From contig JAFEGS010000632.1 in the NCBI GenBank assembly GCA_018239705.1, positions 1 to 9,252 of the forward strand: DNA of 9,252 bases, read 5' to 3'. Each line of letters begins with the position of its first letter. Within the stretch, counting starts at the first letter, position 1. This document shows positions 6,689 through 9,252 of the stretch, in pieces. The position numbers and the translations under genes are program-made. This DNA is from Verrucomicrobiota bacterium. GTDB taxonomy: Bacteria > Chlamydiota > Chlamydiia > Chlamydiales > FEN-1388. A model generated the notes under the pieces. It had not been told where the DNA came from. It did no database searches and saw nothing but the letters and a program-made list of their open reading frames with translations.

Positions 6689-7681
6689 CTACCCTAACAA
6701 CTTTGCCGCTTTTTTAGCGCCATAGGTGAGGATAAAATCGGCGCCGGCGCGACGCATGCAGAGTAGTGTCTCGAGCAGCACCTGATCTTCCTTGATCCAG
6801 CCTCTCTCACCTGCAGCCTTGATCATGGCCCACTCCCCGCTCACCTGGTAGGCTCCGATTGGCAAACAGCTGATCTCTCGTGCTTTGGCAATGATGTCGA
6901 GGTTGGAAATGGCAGGCTTCACAAGCAGCATGTCTGCCCCCTCTTGCTCGTCTAGCTGGCACTCAAGAAGGGCCTCTCGGCTATTTGCAGGGTTGAGCTG
7001 ATAGCTCTTTTTATCCCCAAACTTGGGAGCTGAGTCGAGCGCATCCCTAAATGGCCCATAAAAACTAGAGACATACTTTGCCGCATAAGACATGATGCCG
7101 ACTTGCGTAAAGCCTTGACTATCAAGGACTTGACGAATAGCCGCAACACGGCCATCCATCATATCGCTTGGAGAGACAATATCACAGCCGGCCTCTGCCG
7201 CCCTCAGGCTCATCTCGCAAAGCACTTCGAGCGTAGAATCGTTCACGATGTAGCCATCTTCATCGACAAGACCGTCATGGCCGTGATCTGTAAATGGGTC
7301 GAGTGCGATATCGGCCATCACGCAGACTGCCGGGAAGTTCTTTTTCACGGCAGAGATAGCCTGCTGGAGAAGATTTCCGGGGCGTGTTGCTTCGGTGGCA
7401 GTGGCATCTTTTTTGTGCTCAGGCGTGTAGGAAAAGAGGTTGATAGCGCTCACACCTACCTGCACCAGCTCCTCAACTTCCTTGAGCAGGTGATCTATAG
7501 AGAGTCGAAAGACTTCAGGCATGCTGGTAACGGCGGTTTTCAGCTTTTCTCCTTCCTGCACAAAAAGAGGAGCCACGAGGCATGAGGGAAAAAGGTGTGT
7601 TTCCTGGACGAGGCTTCGGATGGCGTGGCTTTGCCTGTTTCGCCTTGGCCTGCGGGTAAGCGTCAGTAATGGGTTTGCCAT
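6689..7681 (-). CDS. hemB: Delta-aminolevulinic acid dehydratase (porphobilinogen synthase)
   Basis: Condenses two 5-aminolevulinate molecules to porphobilinogen in heme biosynthesis; cytosolic. The 330-aa length from the chosen start is normal for the family. The two Schiff-base lysines are Lys202 (SYAAKYVSSFYGPFR) and Lys255 (MLLVKPAISNLDII). SPSDMMDGRV at 170-179 and GAYQVSGEWAMI at 276-287 are conserved. The metal-site segment reads DIALDPFTDHGHDG (124-137): the Cys ligands of zinc-dependent enzymes are replaced by Ala/Asp, the pattern of Mg- or K-responsive HemB. The start at 7681 is chosen because AGGAG lies 7 nt upstream and because homologues begin just before the RPRRNR motif. The frame stays open for 121 further codons, but these translate array 2 and are not part of the protein. 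Followed after 2 nt by the EamA gene. Confidence 0.97.
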   Translation of the reverse strand: MANPLLTLTRRPRRNRQSHAIRSLVQETHLFPSCLVAPLFVQEGEKLKTAVTSMPEVFRLSIDHLLKEVEELVQVGVSAINLFSYTPEHKKDATATEATRPGNLLQQAISAVKKNFPAVCVMADIALDPFTDHGHDGLVDEDGYIVNDSTLEVLCEMSLRAAEAGCDIVSPSDMMDGRVAAIRQVLDSQGFTQVGIMSYAAKYVSSFYGPFRDALDSAPKFGDKKSYQLNPANSREALLECQLDEQEGADMLLVKPAISNLDIIAKAREISCLPIGAYQVSGEWAMIKAAGERGWIKEDQVLLETLLCMRRAGADFILTYGAKKAAKLLG

Positions 7682-7688
7682 GCTCGTA

Positions 7689-7693
7689 CTCCT
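7689..7693 (-). promoter_or_regulatory. Ribosome binding site that sets the hemB start
   Basis: AGGAG on the minus strand, 7 nt before the ATG at 7681. It decides for the 330-aa protein over the 451-codon open frame, whose farther upstream start lies beyond array 2. Confidence 0.75.
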
Positions 7694-7708
7694 GTTGGTT
7701 GAGATAGC

Positions 7709-7737
7709 ATCATAACATATATCCGAATAGAAAACAA
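7709..7737 (-). promoter_or_regulatory. Candidate hemB promoter
   Basis: On the minus strand TATGAT (7709-7714, 5 of 6) is preceded after 17 bp by TTGTTT (7732-7737, only TTG matching well). The transcription start would lie near 7702, leaving about 20 nt of leader with the AGGAG site. The weak -35 box abuts the T-run at the end of array 2, so array-bound factors could influence it. Confidence 0.4.
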
Positions 7738-8012
7738 AAAAACGACAAAGGACCAAAAGGACATAAAACGACCAAAACGACAAAGGACGAAAACGACACA
7801 AACGACGAAAACGACTTAAACGACAAACAACGACCAAAAGGACCTTAACGACATAAAAGGACCAAAACGACAAGCGCGGTGAGTCCTTTTGGTCGTTTGT
7901 TGTCGTTAAAGTCGTTTTGGTCCTTTTGGTCGTTGTTTGTCGTTTAAGTCGTTTTCGTCCTTTTCGTCTTTTGTGTCGTTTGTCGTTTTGGTCGTTTGTC
8001 GTTTGTCGTTTT
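7736..8012. repeat. Array 2: second bidirectional array of GAC/GTC words
   Basis: Fills most of the 363-bp gap between divergent hemB and the 106-aa membrane gene. From 7740 to 7871 there are 15 units ending in GAC, using the same words as array 1 (AAAGGAC, CAAAAGGAC, ATAAAACGAC, GAAAACGAC, TTAAACGAC and others). An 11-bp GC-rich centre (AAGCGCGGTGA, 7872-7882) separates them from 15 units beginning GTC (7883 to 8012). Bases 7804-7844 and 7919-7959 are a perfect 41-bp inverted repeat; the rest of the arms match only in vocabulary. Bases 7939-7993 are identical to 3736-3790 of array 1 over 55 bp. The outward polarity is the same as in array 1: GTC-N-TTT words face both genes. The left end carries seven A (7736-7742), that is, seven T in the outward direction. 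No gene is credible inside. Function unknown. Confidence 0.9.
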
Positions 8013-8017
8013 ACAAT
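8012..8017 (+). promoter_or_regulatory. Candidate -10 box for the 106-aa membrane gene
   Basis: TACAAT (5 of 6 to TATAAT) begins on the last base of array 2, 33 bp before the ATG at 8045. The best -35 at acceptable spacing is TTGGTC (7988-7993, 18-bp spacer), which is itself array sequence. Weak evidence, from sequence alone. Confidence 0.3.
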
Positions 8018-8044
8018 AATCGGCCACAGTGTATAGCAAACCAT

Positions 8045-8365
8045 ATGGAAGAATCACCTGAAAAAAAGACAGCACGCTACGTCGGCATTGGCTGCACGCT
8101 GCTCTACCTGGCGCTCTTTTTTCCCTCATTTTATGTGGGATTACTTGGCCCCAGCATGGGAAGCAATGGCCCTACCTCCGGAGGAGTTGCGTTAGCTTTT
8201 GTCTTCATGAGCATCTTCGTCCCCTTTTCGCTTATTGCAAGCATCATGCTGCTCTGGGCAATGTATGTGCAGCGATCCTTTCGGGCGATGTACTTCTGCT
8301 GCTTGCTGCCTGTTATCACCGCCCTGCTCATGCTTTTTCTCATTACTTTCCTGGTGTACGTATAG
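8045..8365 (+). CDS. Small membrane protein, 106 aa, unknown function
   Basis: I do not recognise the family. After a short charged cytosolic N-terminus (MEESPEKKTAR) there are three hydrophobic stretches: about 12-34, a long one at 47-74, and 81-105. Between the first two is a Gly/Pro/Ser-rich loop (GPSMGSNGPTSGG). A basic turn, QRSFR, precedes the last helix. This predicts a three-helix inner-membrane protein with no catalytic motif. The start at 8045 is preferred because the 36 extra upstream codons translate array 2 from a TTG. No strong ribosome site precedes 8045, which lowers certainty about the exact start. It ends 25 nt before dus and may be co-transcribed with it. Confidence 0.6.
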   Translation: MEESPEKKTARYVGIGCTLLYLALFFPSFYVGLLGPSMGSNGPTSGGVALAFVFMSIFVPFSLIASIMLLWAMYVQRSFRAMYFCCLLPVITALLMLFLITFLVYV

Positions 8366-8390
8366 CAATTTTTATGCTATTCTATTACCC

Positions 8391-9252
8391 ATGTCTCTTC
8401 TACCTAAAAATTCTCACGGATGTCCCTATCTTTTTCTAGCACCTATGGAAGGCATAGGCGACCGCTGCTTTCGCGTGGCCATGGCCTCTGTTGGCGGCTT
8501 CGATATGGCTGTGAGAGATTTTCTCCGCGTCCCATCAAATGCCCACGTCAAAAGTCTTGCCGTTGCCTATACAGCCGATGAAATAGCGCCTATCCCTCTC
8601 GTAGCCCAGCTTATGGGCTCTGATCCTGAGCTCATGGCTGCAATGGCCGTTGAGATGGAGCAAAGAGGAGCTCCTCGAATTGACATCAACTGCGGCTGTC
8701 CATCTAATACGGTTACCGGTAGAGGGGCAGGGTCCAGCTTGTTAAAAGAGCCAAACTTCCTACACCAGGTAGCTACTGCTGTTGTGCAGGCTGTATCAAT
8801 CCCGGTATCCTTAAAGATGCGCTCCGGTTATGAAAATACTTCGCTATTTAAAGAAAACTTAGTAGCAGCACAAGAGAGCGGGGTCAGCTATATCACCTTG
8901 CACCCACGAACAAAAGTCGATGGCTACGGGCCTCCTGCGAGATGGGATCTCATTGCTGAAGCAAAATCAATCCTCAACATACCTCTTGTAGGCAATGGCG
9001 ATATTGTACGCGTAGAGGACGCTGTAGAGATGCTACGAGTCACAAAATGTGATGCGTTGATGATTGGTCGAGGAAGTATCATCAACCCTTTTCTTTTCCA
9101 ACAGATACGGGCCCATTTTGCAGGAGAGGCCTACACACCCCAGTGGAGCGATCTCATTCGCTATCTTCACATCTACTATGCTGAGATCCCTCTTGAGATG
9201 TCAATTAAGAGTAAAATAAATAAAATGAAGGCACTATTTGGCTTTCTTTTTA
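8391..9252 (+). CDS. dus: tRNA-dihydrouridine synthase, 3' end beyond the window
   Basis: FMN-dependent enzyme that reduces specific uridines in tRNA to dihydrouridine using NADPH. The 287 codons present show the family motifs in order: FLAPMEGIGDRCFR near 15-28, VAQLMGSDP at 71-79, INCGCPSN with expected catalytic Cys103, and LKMRSGYE, whose Lys sits at the flavin site. HPRTKVDGYGPP, the glycine-rich flavin phosphate site GNGDI and IGRGSIINPF follow. Full-length family members run about 310-340 aa, so roughly the last 30-50 residues of the helical tRNA-binding domain are missing at the window edge. HPRT..DGY with NCGCPSNTVTGRGAG resembles the DusC-like branch more than DusA, but the A/B/C subtype is not assigned. 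No clear ribosome site precedes the ATG; it lies 25 nt after the upstream membrane gene. Confidence 0.93.
   Translation, partial: MSLLPKNSHGCPYLFLAPMEGIGDRCFRVAMASVGGFDMAVRDFLRVPSNAHVKSLAVAYTADEIAPIPLVAQLMGSDPELMAAMAVEMEQRGAPRIDINCGCPSNTVTGRGAGSSLLKEPNFLHQVATAVVQAVSIPVSLKMRSGYENTSLFKENLVAAQESGVSYITLHPRTKVDGYGPPARWDLIAEAKSILNIPLVGNGDIVRVEDAVEMLRVTKCDALMIGRGSIINPFLFQQIRAHFAGEAYTPQWSDLIRYLHIYYAEIPLEMSIKSKINKMKALFGFLF

Noticed and set aside
7103..7585. 160-codon plus-strand frame antisense to hemB
   Set aside because: Shadow of hemB, whose motifs are intact in the true frame; no ribosome site.
7736..8012. Insertion sequence or MITE ends
   Set aside because: No transposase and no target-site duplication that I can see at the array edges. 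A non-autonomous repeat family remains possible, but the evidence is only the inverted symmetry.
7682..8044. N-terminal extension of HemB giving a 451-residue protein
   Set aside because: The extra 121 codons translate array 2, whereas a good AGGAG site and family length support the start at 7681.

Overview
The window is bacterial chromosomal DNA with compact gene spacing and no mobile element, phage, tRNA, rRNA or CRISPR gene that I can see. The conserved genes are housekeeping ones: transketolase, an M18 aminopeptidase, porphobilinogen synthase (HemB), an EamA-type transporter and a tRNA-dihydrouridine synthase. A PP2C-type phosphatase, two small orphan genes and a small membrane protein accompany them. 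The gene set and protein style would suit a Chlamydiae-related or other PVC-group bacterium. This is an impression from sequence style only; no marker gene proves it.

Layout. Positions 33-2114 (+) hold transketolase, which converges on a PP2C phosphatase on the minus strand (2248-3495). The gap between them holds two hairpins and a tandem GGGCAC repeat. From 3574 to 3808, between the divergent PP2C and aminopeptidase genes, lies a long array of about 9-bp words ending in GAC that flips orientation at its centre. The M18 aminopeptidase follows (3842-5116, +) and ends at a hairpin. Next come two small divergent genes: a 78-aa orphan on the minus strand (5222-5458) and a 47-aa very basic protein on the plus strand (5630-5773). 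They share an AT-rich spacer with a plausible promoter in each direction. A GC-rich hairpin separates the 47-aa gene from a minus-strand pair, hemB (6689-7681) followed 2 nt later by an EamA transporter (5811-6686). Upstream of hemB is a second array (7736-8012), again between divergent genes. To its right a 106-aa membrane protein (8045-8365, +) and a dus gene (8391 to the window end, truncated) run in the same direction.

The most unusual content is the pair of arrays. Both sit between divergent gene starts and use the same vocabulary of words. In both, every unit reads outward from the centre as GTC-N-TTT-NN toward each flanking gene. Array 1 contains a perfect 69-bp inverted repeat, and array 2 a perfect 41-bp one. 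A 55-bp stretch is identical between the two arrays. They are open in several reading frames, so naive gene calls extend the N-termini of three neighbouring genes into repeat DNA. I give corrected starts at 3495, 7681 and 8045. What the arrays do is unknown: regulatory binding-site clusters, structured RNA, nucleoid sites or a dispersed repeat family are all possible.
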